From: Microbacterium rhizosphaerae
GTDB lineage: Bacteria; Actinomycetota; Actinomycetes; Actinomycetales; Microbacteriaceae
Assembly (NCBI RefSeq): GCF_034120055.1
Contig: NZ_CP139368.1
Location: forward strand, 806,001-870,000
DNA length: 64,000 bases
Direction: 5' to 3'
Every line of letters starts with the position of its first letter. Position 1 is the first letter of the stretch. A program made the translations under genes and the position numbers. The notes beneath the pieces are model-generated. The model was not told the DNA's origin. It did no database searches and saw only the letters and a list, made by a program, of their open reading frames with translations. Of the stretch, positions 50,173 through 59,614 are shown piece by piece.

Positions 50173-51153
50173 TCAGGCCTGCTGTCGGTCGATCAGCGCC
50201 TCGGCGGTGTGCACGTCGGTGACGAGCGCGTTCACCCACCCGCCGGCCACGGCGCCGTGGATGGCCTCGAGCTTGCGGGGGCCGCCGGCGACCCCGACGC
50301 GGCGCGGGATCCGGCGCAGGTCGTCGGCCGGGATGGCGATGATGCGGTCGTCGAGGGCGCCCAGGACGGGGGTCCCGTCGGCGCGGAAGATGCGGTGACA
50401 GATGTCGCCGACGGCTCCGGCCTCGATGAGGGATGCCGTCTCCTCCGCCGAGAACGCGTTGCCGCTCGAGGCGAGGAGGTCGGAGGGCTCGACGCTGCCG
50501 ATGCCCATGATGGCCATGGTGAGCTCGCGCCAGCGGCGCGTCACCTCGCCGAGCGCCCCTTCCAGGATGCTGTCGCGGATGTCGGGGCCGGCGACGACGC
50601 CGGGCGCCTGCACGTACACAGCCTCGGCGCCGAGCATGCGGGCGAGCTCGCCGAGCAGCCGGTTGGAGTGGCTCTGCACCTCGGCGACGCCGATGCCGCC
50701 CAGCAGCTGCACCACCTCGGTCGCGCCACGGACCGTGAACGGGCGCATGCGGTCGACCATGGCGAGGAGGGTCTGGCTCCATGACGAGATGCCGATGCGG
50801 TCGGTGCCCGCGAGCGTCGCCTCGAGGTAGGCCGCGGCGCCGGCGCCGATCGCGGCAATGGTCTCGCTGTCGTCGGCGTCGGGGTCGACGTCGACGACGA
50901 CCGCCTCGGCGAGGCCGTAGCCCTGCTCGAGCTTCTCCTCGAGGTCGGCGTAGAGCCCCGGCGCGACGGTGACCGTCGTGCGGACGATGCCGACGTCGAC
51001 CGCGCGCTTGAGCAGGCGCGAGACCTTGGCCTGCGAGATGTTCAGCGCGGTGGCGATGTCGGCCTGGCGGACGCCGCGTTCGTGGTACATGCGGGCGACC
51101 TTGGTGAGCAGGCGCACCTGTCCGTCGAGCGGGCGTGCGTACCCTTGCGACAT
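50173..51153 (-). CDS. SorC/DeoR-type sugar-binding transcriptional regulator
   Basis: 326 residues. N-terminal HTH: VARMYHERGVRQADIATALNISQAKVSRLLKRA is seen in the pieces YHERGVRQADIATALNIS and QAKVSRLLKRAVDVG. A C-terminal SorC ligand domain follows (DRIGISSWSQTLLAMVDRM, QLLGGIGVAEVQSHSN, IMGIGSVEPSDLL, VGVAGGPRKLEAIHGAVAGGWVNALVTD). Such proteins bind phosphorylated sugars as tetramers and control sugar operons. It lies 134 nt downstream of a glycoside-hydrolase operon on the same strand and has its own promoter with a site shared with the GH127/importer region. Confidence 0.92.
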   Translation of the reverse strand: MSQGYARPLDGQVRLLTKVARMYHERGVRQADIATALNISQAKVSRLLKRAVDVGIVRTTVTVAPGLYADLEEKLEQGYGLAEAVVVDVDPDADDSETIAAIGAGAAAYLEATLAGTDRIGISSWSQTLLAMVDRMRPFTVRGATEVVQLLGGIGVAEVQSHSNRLLGELARMLGAEAVYVQAPGVVAGPDIRDSILEGALGEVTRRWRELTMAIMGIGSVEPSDLLASSGNAFSAEETASLIEAGAVGDICHRIFRADGTPVLGALDDRIIAIPADDLRRIPRRVGVAGGPRKLEAIHGAVAGGWVNALVTDVHTAEALIDRQQA

Positions 51154-51233
51154 CAGCCGTTCTCCCTTCTCGGGCTGGCGCTCACCTTAGCGCCTGGAAC
51201 GACGCGCTCGTACGTCCCGTGGCCCCTCCTCCC

Positions 51234-51274
51234 ATCGTACCGAATTCGAATGCGTACATGAATAGAATTGCAGT
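51234..51274 (-). promoter_or_regulatory. sorC promoter with shared 16-bp site
   Basis: Minus strand: -35 TTCATG (51257-51262), 17-bp spacer, -10 TACGAT (51234-51239). The site TGAATAGAATTGCAGT (51259-51274, plus-strand reading) covers the -35 in the same register as at the GH127 promoter (40454-40469), differing by one base. This suggests autoregulation plus control of that operon. Confidence 0.6.
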
Positions 51275-51287
51275 GCAGTGAGGTCGG

Positions 51288-53072
51288 CTACCGGGCCCGG
51301 ACGACGCGCAGCGCCATGAACTGCCGACCGGGCAGATCGACGCGGGACGTGCCGCGGTGGATGCCGGGCACGCGGTCGACGGTCATGTTCCACGTGTCGA
51401 TGACGTCGATCGTCCAGTCGCCCTCGGAGAGCATGACGTTGCGGAAGCGCGGGCGGTTGAACCCGAAGTAGCCGATGCGGTGGTCCTCGGTGCCGCCCCA
51501 CGGGACATCCCAGTCGCCGACCAGCGGATCCCACACGCCCTCGGGCGCCTCGGCGAGCAGGCCGTCGAGGAAGCGGATGCGGTCGGCGCTGGAGCCATGC
51601 AGCAGGCCGCCCTTCGACCACCACAGCACCTCGGGGTCGTCGCCGGCGGTCGCCGTCGTGTCCGTCGCACCCCCTGCATCCACCGGCAGATACGTCTCGC
51701 CGTGGCCGACGTAGCCGCCGCGCACGGCGCCCTCCCAGAACCGGCGCGTCATCTCCTCGCCGGTGATGTTGCCCCAGCCCTGGTCGATGTCGCCCTCGTA
51801 GGCGCACTCGTCGATGACGACCGGCTTGCCCCACCGGGTGCGCCACTCGTCGGTGTTCTCGGCGGTGCGGTACACGTCCACGCGCTGCACCGAGACGTGG
51901 GTGATCCACGGCTTCGAGTAGTCGTAGAACGGACGGCAGTTGTGGATCGAGTTGAGATGGCCGAAGGCATCCTCCTCGCCCACGATCGCGGCGAGGCGCT
52001 CCCAGTCCGATTCGTCCTTCGCCCACAGCAGGTCGTACTCGTTGGCCATCGACCACCACACGTTCTCGAACGCCGCGAGGCGCCGCACGACGTAGCGGAG
52101 ATACCGGTCGTCCACCGCGGGGCCGAGGTCGGCGAAGCCCCAGCGGTCATACGCGTGGAACAGGATGAGGTCCGCCTGGATGCCGAGCGCGCCGAGCCGG
52201 GCGATGCGCTGCTCGAGGAGGCGGAAGTGCGCGGGATCGAACCGCTCGAGGTCGAAGCCGCGCTCGAGCGACCCGACGAACGGGAAGTCGCTCGGCTCGT
52301 TGGCGTTGTAGAGGTACGACTTCGGGAAGACGCACATCCGGATCTTCGTGAACGGCGACTCGGCCAGCGTCGCGAGCGTCTGCTTCTGCAGGGCCTCCGG
52401 CTGGTGGGTCCACGCGTAGGCCGTCGTTCCCAGCGGGCGATGGCGCGTGCCGTCCGCGTGGCGGAAATGGAAGCCGTCCACGCGCACCGGACCGTGGCTT
52501 CCCTCCACGGGAGCAGTGACGGATGCCGAGCCGGAGATGCCGTCGAGCGAGCGCGCAGTCGAGCGGGTGACGAACGACCACGGGCCCACGGCATCCGCCA
52601 GTGCCCGGATGGCGTACGAGCCGTCGCCGTCGTAGAACCCGCCGGTGCGCACGGTGGATCCATCCGGCCGGGTCCACTCGGCATCCAGCTCGACGTCGAC
52701 GAACGGGTTTCCGTGCGACGGGCCCTCCAGGCGCACCTCGAGCACGCCCCACCGTGCGGCCTCCGCGACGGGACGCAGCGTGGCCGATCCCCGCGCGACG
52801 GACTCGTCCTCGTAGGCGGGATCCGGGTCGATCGCCGGTGCGTACGGCGCGCGCTGCACGTCGTCGCCGACCTCGGCAAGCGCCGCCCACAGCTCATCAC
52901 GGGCGGCCGGATGCTCGAGCGTCGGCGCGAGTGCGATCAGCGATCCCAGGCGACCGTCGCGGAACTGCGTCGCCATCGGCGATGCGGCGATGCCCGGCAG
53001 GTACCGCTCCAGGATCGCCCGCGCCGCGGGGTTGTCGAGGGCCTCGCCGAAGGTGGAACGGCGGTCGAACAT
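51288..53072 (-). CDS. DUF5060/DUF5605-like glycoside hydrolase (TIM-barrel)
   Basis: 594 residues, no signal peptide. After an N-terminal helical region (~1-60, ending around residue 90) comes a beta-sandwich resembling DUF5060 (WGVLEVRLEGPSHGNPFVDVEL in part). A TIM barrel follows: RPLGTTAYAWTHQPEALQKQ, FTKIRMCVFPKSYLYN, LILFHAYDRWGFADLG, WWSMANEYDLLW with the probable acid/base Glu, and KPVVIDECAYEGDI with the probable nucleophile Glu. The C-terminal part resembles DUF5605. The arrangement is that of clan GH-A enzymes; the substrate is unknown. Last gene of the Opp-importer/glycosidase operon, 30 nt after the GH43 gene. Confidence 0.8.
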   Translation of the reverse strand: MFDRRSTFGEALDNPAARAILERYLPGIAASPMATQFRDGRLGSLIALAPTLEHPAARDELWAALAEVGDDVQRAPYAPAIDPDPAYEDESVARGSATLRPVAEAARWGVLEVRLEGPSHGNPFVDVELDAEWTRPDGSTVRTGGFYDGDGSYAIRALADAVGPWSFVTRSTARSLDGISGSASVTAPVEGSHGPVRVDGFHFRHADGTRHRPLGTTAYAWTHQPEALQKQTLATLAESPFTKIRMCVFPKSYLYNANEPSDFPFVGSLERGFDLERFDPAHFRLLEQRIARLGALGIQADLILFHAYDRWGFADLGPAVDDRYLRYVVRRLAAFENVWWSMANEYDLLWAKDESDWERLAAIVGEEDAFGHLNSIHNCRPFYDYSKPWITHVSVQRVDVYRTAENTDEWRTRWGKPVVIDECAYEGDIDQGWGNITGEEMTRRFWEGAVRGGYVGHGETYLPVDAGGATDTTATAGDDPEVLWWSKGGLLHGSSADRIRFLDGLLAEAPEGVWDPLVGDWDVPWGGTEDHRIGYFGFNRPRFRNVMLSEGDWTIDVIDTWNMTVDRVPGIHRGTSRVDLPGRQFMALRVVRAR

Positions 53073-53102
53073 GGTGTCTCCTGAGTTCTGCAGGGGTGGT
53101 GG

Positions 53103-54620
53103 TCAGTCGTCGTGGCCCTCGGCGACCCAGCTGTCGACGGCGATGTCGCCCTCGACCGCGTAGACGCCGATGACCCGGCCGGTGAACGACTCGGCGACCT
53201 CGGCGGAGAGGAACCGGCCGTCGACCTCGGTGAGGTCGACGCGCTCGCCGCCGACGGGTGTGAAGCCGAGGTGGAAGACGTCGCTCGTGCGGGGGAGTCC
53301 GGCGCTCGGCTGCGGCGCGCGCGATTCGAGGTGCAGGTCGACGATGGATGCGTCGAGCGGTGCCGTCCATTCCTGCACGAGGTCGGCGACGACCGCGCGA
53401 GCGGTCACCGTGCCGCCACCGGCCTCGACCTCGACGTGGAAGCGTTCGTCGTAGCGGACCGCGAGGCCGCCGACGCCGGCGCCCACGTCGATGCGGACCG
53501 TGACGGCGTTGGTCAGGTGCTCCTGGCGGCGGCCGAGGAACACCGGTCGCGGGTCGTTCAACGTCGACCCGTCGGCGTGGAGCACGAGCCTGCCCGGCTG
53601 TGCCGACAGGTCGGCGACGGCGGCCGGCGTCGCGCGGACGGCGAGCCATTCGTCGTCGAGGCCCGCCTCGGACGCGAACGTCGCCTCGGTGCGCGTGCCC
53701 GGGCGGGGATTCAGCTGGACGGGCTCGATCGACGGCCAGCCGTCGTCCTCCCAGTGCACGGGCGTCACGAACGTCTCGCGACCGAGGGCCGAGAACGCGC
53801 GGGTCATGCTGCGCGGACGCACGCCCAGCAGCACGCAGAGCCATGCGCCGTCCGGACCGACGACCAGGTCGCCGTGGCCGGTGTTCTGGATCGGGCGGAT
53901 CGTCGACCGGGCAGACACGAGCGGATTGTGCGGCGCGGTCTCGAACGGTCCGTCGGGCCGGTCGCTGCGCGCGATCGAGATGCCGTGGCCGCGCTCGGTG
54001 CCGCCCTCCGCGATCATGAGGTACCAGCGGTCGTTCACGCGGTAGAGGTGCGGCGCCTCCGGGAACTGGCCGCCGGTGCCCGACCAGAGCGACCGCGGCT
54101 CCTCGAGCGCGATGTGGCGGTCGAGGTCGACCCGCGCCTGCTGGATGCCGAGGTGCCGGCCGGCATCCGCTCCGTTGAGGATGAGCCCCGAGAACGTGAT
54201 GTAGGCCGTCCCGTCGTCGGCCCACGCGATGTCGGGGTCGATGCCGTCGATCGGCGAGACGCCGTCTGCCTGCAGGATCGGGTCGCCGTCGGACCACGGA
54301 CCGGCGGCATCCGTCGCGGTGAAGTGCAGGGTGCCGCGACCCATCGCGTCCGTGATCACGAGGTGGAAGACGCCGTCGCGGTGTCGGATGGTCGGCGCCC
54401 ACGCGCCTCCCGCCGTGGGCACCTCCTCGACCTCCAGCTGCCCCGGCCGCGTGGCGACGTGCCCGATGAGCTCCCAGTTCTCGAAGTCCGTCGAGCGGTG
54501 GATGGGGATGCCCGGCAGATACTCGAACGACGAGGTCGCCAGGTAGTACACGCCGTCGACGGCCACGACGCTCGGGTCGGGGTGGAAGCCGTTCAGCAGA
54601 GGGTTGAACAGGGTGGTCAC
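53103..54620 (-). CDS. GH43 family glycoside hydrolase (beta-xylosidase / alpha-L-arabinofuranosidase)
   Basis: 505 residues. Five-bladed propeller with the catalytic acids in place: base Asp15 (NGFHPDPSVV), pKa-modulating Asp in GIDPDIAWADDG, and acid Glu in GGQFPEAPHLY. The C-terminal ~190 residues form the beta-sandwich (DUF1349-like) typical of xylosidase-type GH43 members. It is intracellular, so it trims imported oligosaccharides. The GTG at 54620 has GAAAGG 5 nt upstream. It is 19 nt downstream of the serine hydrolase gene. Confidence 0.92.
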   Translation of the reverse strand: MTTLFNPLLNGFHPDPSVVAVDGVYYLATSSFEYLPGIPIHRSTDFENWELIGHVATRPGQLEVEEVPTAGGAWAPTIRHRDGVFHLVITDAMGRGTLHFTATDAAGPWSDGDPILQADGVSPIDGIDPDIAWADDGTAYITFSGLILNGADAGRHLGIQQARVDLDRHIALEEPRSLWSGTGGQFPEAPHLYRVNDRWYLMIAEGGTERGHGISIARSDRPDGPFETAPHNPLVSARSTIRPIQNTGHGDLVVGPDGAWLCVLLGVRPRSMTRAFSALGRETFVTPVHWEDDGWPSIEPVQLNPRPGTRTEATFASEAGLDDEWLAVRATPAAVADLSAQPGRLVLHADGSTLNDPRPVFLGRRQEHLTNAVTVRIDVGAGVGGLAVRYDERFHVEVEAGGGTVTARAVVADLVQEWTAPLDASIVDLHLESRAPQPSAGLPRTSDVFHLGFTPVGGERVDLTEVDGRFLSAEVAESFTGRVIGVYAVEGDIAVDSWVAEGHDD

Positions 54621-54639
54621 GACGGCCTTTCGGGTCGAT

Positions 54640-55767
54640 TCAGGAGGACAGGACGCGGCCCAGGTCGGCGGCGAGTGCGACGGCGCGCGGATCCGCACCG
54701 CCGGGCCACGGGCCCCGGGCGATCGTGTAGCCGAATGCCACGCCGGTGTCGGGGTCGACGCAGGCCAGCGCGCCGGCGGCGCCGTCGTGCCCGAAAGCAC
54801 GCGGGCCGCCGAAGGCGAGCTGCTGCGACGGCTTCTGGAAGACGATCGAGTGCGCACGACCCTGCTGCCCGAGCACCTCGTCGTAGCCGCGCACCTGCTG
54901 CAGGCCGATCATCTCGACGGTGTCCGCGCTGAGGAAGGGCTCGGCGCCGTCCACGCCGGTGACCGCGGTCGCGAACATGCGGGCGAGGCCGCGCGCGGTC
55001 ACGGTGCCGGAACCGGCGGGGTGCCCGAAACGCCAGCTGGCCTCATCGTTCGCGAGGTCGACCTGCGGACCCGCCATCCGCATCGCCGTGCCGATGAGAC
55101 CGGACCACGGCGGCACGAGCGCGTCGGACACCGGGCGGACCATCGGCAGCACCGGCACACGGCGGTCATCGAGCTCGGGCGGCAGGCCGAGGTGCACGTC
55201 GAGGTCGTGCGGCGCGCGGATGTCCTCCTCGAACACCTCATGCAGCGTGCGACCCATGGCGCGGAAGACGAGCTCCGAGGCGAGATTGCCGATCGTCACG
55301 GCGTGGTAGCCGAACGCGCTCCCCGGCTGCCAGAGCGGACGGGATGCGGCGAGCCGCTCGGCCGCCGCGTGGTGGTCGAGGAGTTCGGCCCATGTCAACG
55401 CCGGCGTCGCCTGCGGGAGGCCCGCCTGGTGCGACAGCAGCTGCCGGACCGTCACGGCGGCCTTGCCCTTCGCCGCGAACTCGGGCCAGTAATCGGCGAC
55501 CGGCGCGTCGAGGTCGAGCCGGCCCCGCTCCACGAGCAGGCCGATCGTCAGGCCGATGGTGTTCTTGGTGACCGAATACGGCACCATGAGCGACGTCTCG
55601 TCGAGGTGCGGGCCGCCCCACACATCGAGCACCGGACGGCCCTCGTGGTAGGCGGCGGCCTGGAAGGAGAGGTCGGGATCTGCCGCGAGGAATCCTTCGA
55701 GGCGGGCGACGAGCTCGCCGAGCCGGTCGTCCGCCCATCCCTTCAGGTTCCCCTCGAGGCCTGTCAT
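54640..55767 (-). CDS. Serine hydrolase of the class C beta-lactamase/esterase family
   Basis: 375 residues, no signal peptide. The nucleophile motif SxxK is Ser65-Val-Thr-Lys68 (MVPYSVTKNTIG). The loop YHAVTIGNLAS takes the place of the YxN motif and FGHDGAAGALACVDP that of the HxG box. Without export it is more likely an esterase (for example removing acyl groups from sugars) than a beta-lactamase or DD-peptidase. It lies inside a glycosidase operon, overlapping the GH3 gene by 4 nt (ATGA), which supports a deacylase-like role. Confidence 0.87.
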   Translation of the reverse strand: MTGLEGNLKGWADDRLGELVARLEGFLAADPDLSFQAAAYHEGRPVLDVWGGPHLDETSLMVPYSVTKNTIGLTIGLLVERGRLDLDAPVADYWPEFAAKGKAAVTVRQLLSHQAGLPQATPALTWAELLDHHAAAERLAASRPLWQPGSAFGYHAVTIGNLASELVFRAMGRTLHEVFEEDIRAPHDLDVHLGLPPELDDRRVPVLPMVRPVSDALVPPWSGLIGTAMRMAGPQVDLANDEASWRFGHPAGSGTVTARGLARMFATAVTGVDGAEPFLSADTVEMIGLQQVRGYDEVLGQQGRAHSIVFQKPSQQLAFGGPRAFGHDGAAGALACVDPDTGVAFGYTIARGPWPGGADPRAVALAADLGRVLSS

Positions 55768-58196
55768 GCGTCGATCGTCCAGTCGAGGCTCAGCGGCAGC
55801 TCGGCGACCGACGATCCGATGCGCAGGGCGTAGGTGCCGGGCTCGACGACCCAGCCGTCGTTCCAGTAGGCGAGGCGTCGCTCGGGCAGCGGTATCGTCG
55901 CGGTGACGGTCTCGCCCGCGCCGGCGGCGACGGTGGCGAAGCCGACGAGCCAGCGCTCGGGGCGCTCCACGGCGGAGCCCCCGGCCTCGGCGTAGACCTG
56001 CACGACCTGCTTGCCGGGACGGGCGCCGGTGTTGGCGAGGGTGACCTCGACGCTGTCGCCGTCGCGCTGGGCGACGCCCCACGACCACGTCGTGTAGCCC
56101 AGGCCGTGGCCGAACGGGAATGCCGGCGCCGCGTCGGACCGCAGCCACGCGCGGTAGCCGATGTGCAGACCCTCGGTGTAGCGCAGCACGCCGTCCGTCG
56201 GCGTGACGTCGGTGACGGGCACATCACCGAGCGCGGCCGGCCACGTCGTGGGCAGGCGCCCACCGGGTTCGGCGGCCCCGCTCAGGACGTCGGCGATCGC
56301 CGGCCCGAACTCCTGACCGCCGAAGTAGCCCTGCACGACCGCGGACACGTCGCCCGCCCATGGCAGCACGACGGGGGAGCCGGCGTTGACGACGACCACG
56401 GTGGGAGTGCCGGTCGCCGCGACGGCGCGGACGAGGTCGTCCTGGCGTCCGGGAAGGTCGAGGTCGGTGCGGTCGTAGCCCTCGGACTCGACCTTCGCGT
56501 TCGTGCCGACGACGACCACGGCGACCTCGGCCGCGGCGGCCGCCTCGACGGCGCGCGCGATGAGCGCGCCGGGGTCGGAGTCGTCGGGCGCTGTGCCGAC
56601 CGTGACCGACAGCGCGCCCGCGAGCGCGCCCTCCTGCGCGAGCGTCAGCTCGGTGCGGATGCGCAGGGCGACACCCGCCTGGGTCTGCACCGCGGCGGTC
56701 AGTGACGGCGGATTCAGGAAGGCGGCGCCGAGGTCGGTGCCCTCCACGACCGGGGTGTCGTCGAGCAGGAGCTCGCCGTCCACGAAGAGGCGCCCGGGGT
56801 TGGCCCCGGCGAAGCCGAGGAGGACCTCGCCCGACTCCGCGGGAGTGAAGCAGCCGTCGATCTCCACGCGACGGCTCGCGGCGATCGGGGCATCGCCCCC
56901 GAACCAGACGAGCGCCGTCGAGCGGCGGTCCTCGGCGAAGATCTCGGCGCCCTCGGCGTCGAAGAAGGTCACTCGGACGCCGGGCTCGCCCGTCACCGGA
57001 TTCGTGAGCTGGGCGAGCGGGATCTCGGCGACGCCCTCCTGGACGACGGCGCCGAGCTCGTATCGGACGTCCGCGACGGCGAAGAGCTGACGGATGCCGT
57101 CGAGCGGCGACGTGACGTGCTCCGGGATGACCGTCGCGCTGCCGCCGCCCTGGGTGCGGGCCTCGCGCGCATTGTGCCCGATGACGGCGACCCTGCGGAG
57201 GGATGCGGCATCCAGCGGCAGCACCCCGTCGTTCGCGAGCAGCACCGTGCCCGCGACGGCGGCCTCCCGTGCGAAGGCGGGGCCGTCGAGGGGTGCCGGC
57301 TCGAGCTGCTCCGCGCCGTCGAGGGCGCCCACGCGCTCGGCGAGGAGCAGGATGCGCAGCACCTTCCGGTCGAGATCCTCCTCCTGCACGCGGCCGTCGC
57401 GGACGGCAGCCACGAGGTCCGCCCAGGCCGGCGCCGGACCGGGCATCGCGAGGTCCTGGCCGGCGGGCACCGCGGCGAGCGAGCGGACGGCGGTCCAGTC
57501 GCTGACGACGACGCCGTCGAAGCCCCACTCGGTGTTCAGCGGCGTCTCCAGCAGGTCGTTCTCGGTCATCGTGACGCCGTCGACCGAGTTGTACGCGCTC
57601 ATGATCGACCAGGCGCCGGCCTCGACCGCGCGCTCGAACGGCGCGAGGTAGAGCTCGCGCAGCGGGCGCTCGTCGACCTGCACGTCGACGGTGAAGCGGT
57701 CGGTCTCGGAGTCGTTCGCCACGTAGTGCTTCGGGGTCGCGGCGACGCCGTTGTCCTGCAGGCCGCGCACGTAGGCCGCGGCGAGCTCGGCGGTCAGCTC
57801 CGGGTCCTCGCTGAAGCACTCGAAGTGGCGACCGCCGAGGGGCGAACGGTGGAGGTTGATGGTCGGCCCGAGGACGACGTCGACGCCCTTGCGGCGGGCC
57901 TCGGATGCGGCGGCCGCGCCGTAGCGATACGCGAGGTCGACGTCCCACGAGGCGGCGAGGGCCGAGCCGGACGGCAGGTTGAGCGACGGCTCGCGCTCGT
58001 CCCACCGCGGGCCGCGGACGCCGGCGGGTCCGTCCGACAGCGTGATCGCCCGCAGTCCGATCTCGGGGAGAGGCACGGTGGTCCAGAAGTCGGCGCCCTG
58101 CACGAGCGCGGCCTTCTGCTCGAGCGTCAGCTTCGCGAGCAGCGGGACGAGGTGCGAGACGCTCGCCGGCTGGACGGAGGTCGCGGGGGTGGTCAC
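55764..58196 (-). CDS. GH3 beta-glucosidase with PA14-type insert
   Basis: 810 residues. The GH3 barrel starts with KLTLEQKAALVQGADFW and has LSDGPAGVRG, GPTINLHRSPLGGRHFECFSEDP in part, KHYVANDSE and nucleophile Asp233 (GVVVSDWTAV). The second alpha/beta domain has GTVLLANDGVLPL and the acid/base region GYDRTDLDLPGRQDDL. Between them a PA14-like beta domain (about residues 390-530, VTFFDAEGAEIFAEDRR; LLGFAGANPGRLFVDGE) is inserted. A fibronectin III-like C-domain ends the protein. It cleaves terminal beta-glucosides or xylosides from imported oligomers. The GTG start overlaps the GH1 stop by 4 nt. Confidence 0.94.
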   Translation of the reverse strand: MTTPATSVQPASVSHLVPLLAKLTLEQKAALVQGADFWTTVPLPEIGLRAITLSDGPAGVRGPRWDEREPSLNLPSGSALAASWDVDLAYRYGAAAASEARRKGVDVVLGPTINLHRSPLGGRHFECFSEDPELTAELAAAYVRGLQDNGVAATPKHYVANDSETDRFTVDVQVDERPLRELYLAPFERAVEAGAWSIMSAYNSVDGVTMTENDLLETPLNTEWGFDGVVVSDWTAVRSLAAVPAGQDLAMPGPAPAWADLVAAVRDGRVQEEDLDRKVLRILLLAERVGALDGAEQLEPAPLDGPAFAREAAVAGTVLLANDGVLPLDAASLRRVAVIGHNAREARTQGGGSATVIPEHVTSPLDGIRQLFAVADVRYELGAVVQEGVAEIPLAQLTNPVTGEPGVRVTFFDAEGAEIFAEDRRSTALVWFGGDAPIAASRRVEIDGCFTPAESGEVLLGFAGANPGRLFVDGELLLDDTPVVEGTDLGAAFLNPPSLTAAVQTQAGVALRIRTELTLAQEGALAGALSVTVGTAPDDSDPGALIARAVEAAAAAEVAVVVVGTNAKVESEGYDRTDLDLPGRQDDLVRAVAATGTPTVVVVNAGSPVVLPWAGDVSAVVQGYFGGQEFGPAIADVLSGAAEPGGRLPTTWPAALGDVPVTDVTPTDGVLRYTEGLHIGYRAWLRSDAAPAFPFGHGLGYTTWSWGVAQRDGDSVEVTLANTGARPGKQVVQVYAEAGGSAVERPERWLVGFATVAAGAGETVTATIPLPERRLAYWNDGWVVEPGTYALRIGSSVAELPLSLDWTIDA

Positions 58197-59614
58197 GAGG
58201 AGGATCCTTCGGAGTCCGACGGGAGGGAGGAGACGAGGGCGCGGCTGTTCGCGCGGATGAGGTCGCGGTACCAGTACGCGCTGTCCTTGGGGATGCGCTG
58301 CTGGGTGCCGAAGTCGGTGTAGACGATGCCGAAGCGCTGCGAGTAGCCCCACGACCACTCGAAGTTGTCGAGGAACGACCACAGGAAGTACCCGCGCACA
58401 TCGGCGCCCGCGGCACGCGCATCGGCGAGGGCCGCGGTATAGCCGGCCAGGTAGTGCACGCGCTCGGGGTCGTGCACCTCGCCGTCCGGCGTGACGTAGT
58501 CGGTGAAGGTCGCCCCGTTCTCGGTCACATGGAGCGGAAGGTCGGTGAACTCGCGCGCGAGGCGCTGCAGCACGGCACTCAGCGCCTCCGGGGTGTCCGA
58601 CCACTCGAAGTTCGTCGGCGCCGGCTCGACCTGGATCATGCGGGCGCCGTTCCAGGCGTCCGGGTCCGCTGCGACGAGCGTGTTCGTGTAGTGGTTCACC
58701 CCGGCGAAGTCGCCGCGCGCCGAGATGAACGCGAGGTCGCCGTGTCGCACGAGTCCGTCGTCGGTCTCGGCCTCGGTGAGCCCCTGCGCGGCGAACACCG
58801 CCGCCACCTCTGCGCCGTAGGAGCCGTGATAGACCGGCTCGAGGAAGACGCGGTTGAAGCGCACGTCGAGACCGGTCGCGGCCCTCGCGTCCGCGTCCGA
58901 CCCGCTCGCGGGTGCGAGGTTGCTCACGAGGTTCGTGATACCGACCTTCGCCCCGGGGCGCCGCTCCCGGAAGGCCCGGAGCGCGAGCCCGTGGCCGAGC
59001 AGGAGGTGATGCGCGGCGCGCACGGCCTCGGTGAGATCGGTGTGGCCGGGGGCCTGCATCCCCCACCAGTAGGAGAGGAAGGATGCGCACACCGGCTCGT
59101 TCACGGTGATCCAGTGCTCCGCGAGATCGCCGAGGGCGTCCGCGACGAGCGCGGCGTACGCGCCGAAAAGCTCGGCGGTGCGCCGCTCGGGCCACCCGCC
59201 GGCATCCTGCAGCGCGAGCGGGAGGTCCCAGTGATACAGGGTGACGTACGGCTCGATGCCGCGCTCGCGGCAGCCGGCCAGCAGGTCGCGGTAGAAGGCG
59301 ACGCCCTCCGGGTTGAGCGGCCCCCGGCCCGTCGGCTGGAGGCGCGACCAGGACAGCGACAGCCGGTACGCGGGGATGCCCAGCTCGGCCATGAGGTCGA
59401 GGTCGGACTCCCAGCGGTGGTAGTGGTCGCACGTCACGTCGGCGGTCTCGGCATGGTGGATGGCGCCGGGCTGCGCCGTGAAGGCATCCCAGATGCTGGG
59501 CCCGCGTCCGCCCTCGGCGACGCCGCCCTCGATCTGGAAGGCCGCGGTCGCCACACCGAAGACGAAGTCGCCCGGAAGCTCCAGTCGGCGCGGGGAGAGG
59601 TCGCGCTCGCTCAC
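58193..59614 (-). CDS. GH1 beta-glucosidase
   Basis: 473 residues, full-length GH1. N-terminal signature FVFGVATAAFQIEGG, acid/base Glu173 (HWITVNEPVCA), nucleophile Glu365 (PLHVTENGATF), and the C-terminal FLWSFLDNFEWSWGYSQRFGI. It hydrolyses cellobiose-like or aryl beta-glucosides in the cytoplasm. It sits directly after the importer ATPase genes (GTGA overlap) and before GH3, so uptake and hydrolysis are coupled in one transcript. Confidence 0.95.
   Translation of the reverse strand: MSERDLSPRRLELPGDFVFGVATAAFQIEGGVAEGGRGPSIWDAFTAQPGAIHHAETADVTCDHYHRWESDLDLMAELGIPAYRLSLSWSRLQPTGRGPLNPEGVAFYRDLLAGCRERGIEPYVTLYHWDLPLALQDAGGWPERRTAELFGAYAALVADALGDLAEHWITVNEPVCASFLSYWWGMQAPGHTDLTEAVRAAHHLLLGHGLALRAFRERRPGAKVGITNLVSNLAPASGSDADARAATGLDVRFNRVFLEPVYHGSYGAEVAAVFAAQGLTEAETDDGLVRHGDLAFISARGDFAGVNHYTNTLVAADPDAWNGARMIQVEPAPTNFEWSDTPEALSAVLQRLAREFTDLPLHVTENGATFTDYVTPDGEVHDPERVHYLAGYTAALADARAAGADVRGYFLWSFLDNFEWSWGYSQRFGIVYTDFGTQQRIPKDSAYWYRDLIRANSRALVSSLPSDSEGSSS

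Noticed and set aside
54640..55767. Serine hydrolase as an antibiotic-resistance beta-lactamase
   Set aside because: No signal peptide and embedded by overlap in a glycosidase operon; the class C fold is shared with many esterases.
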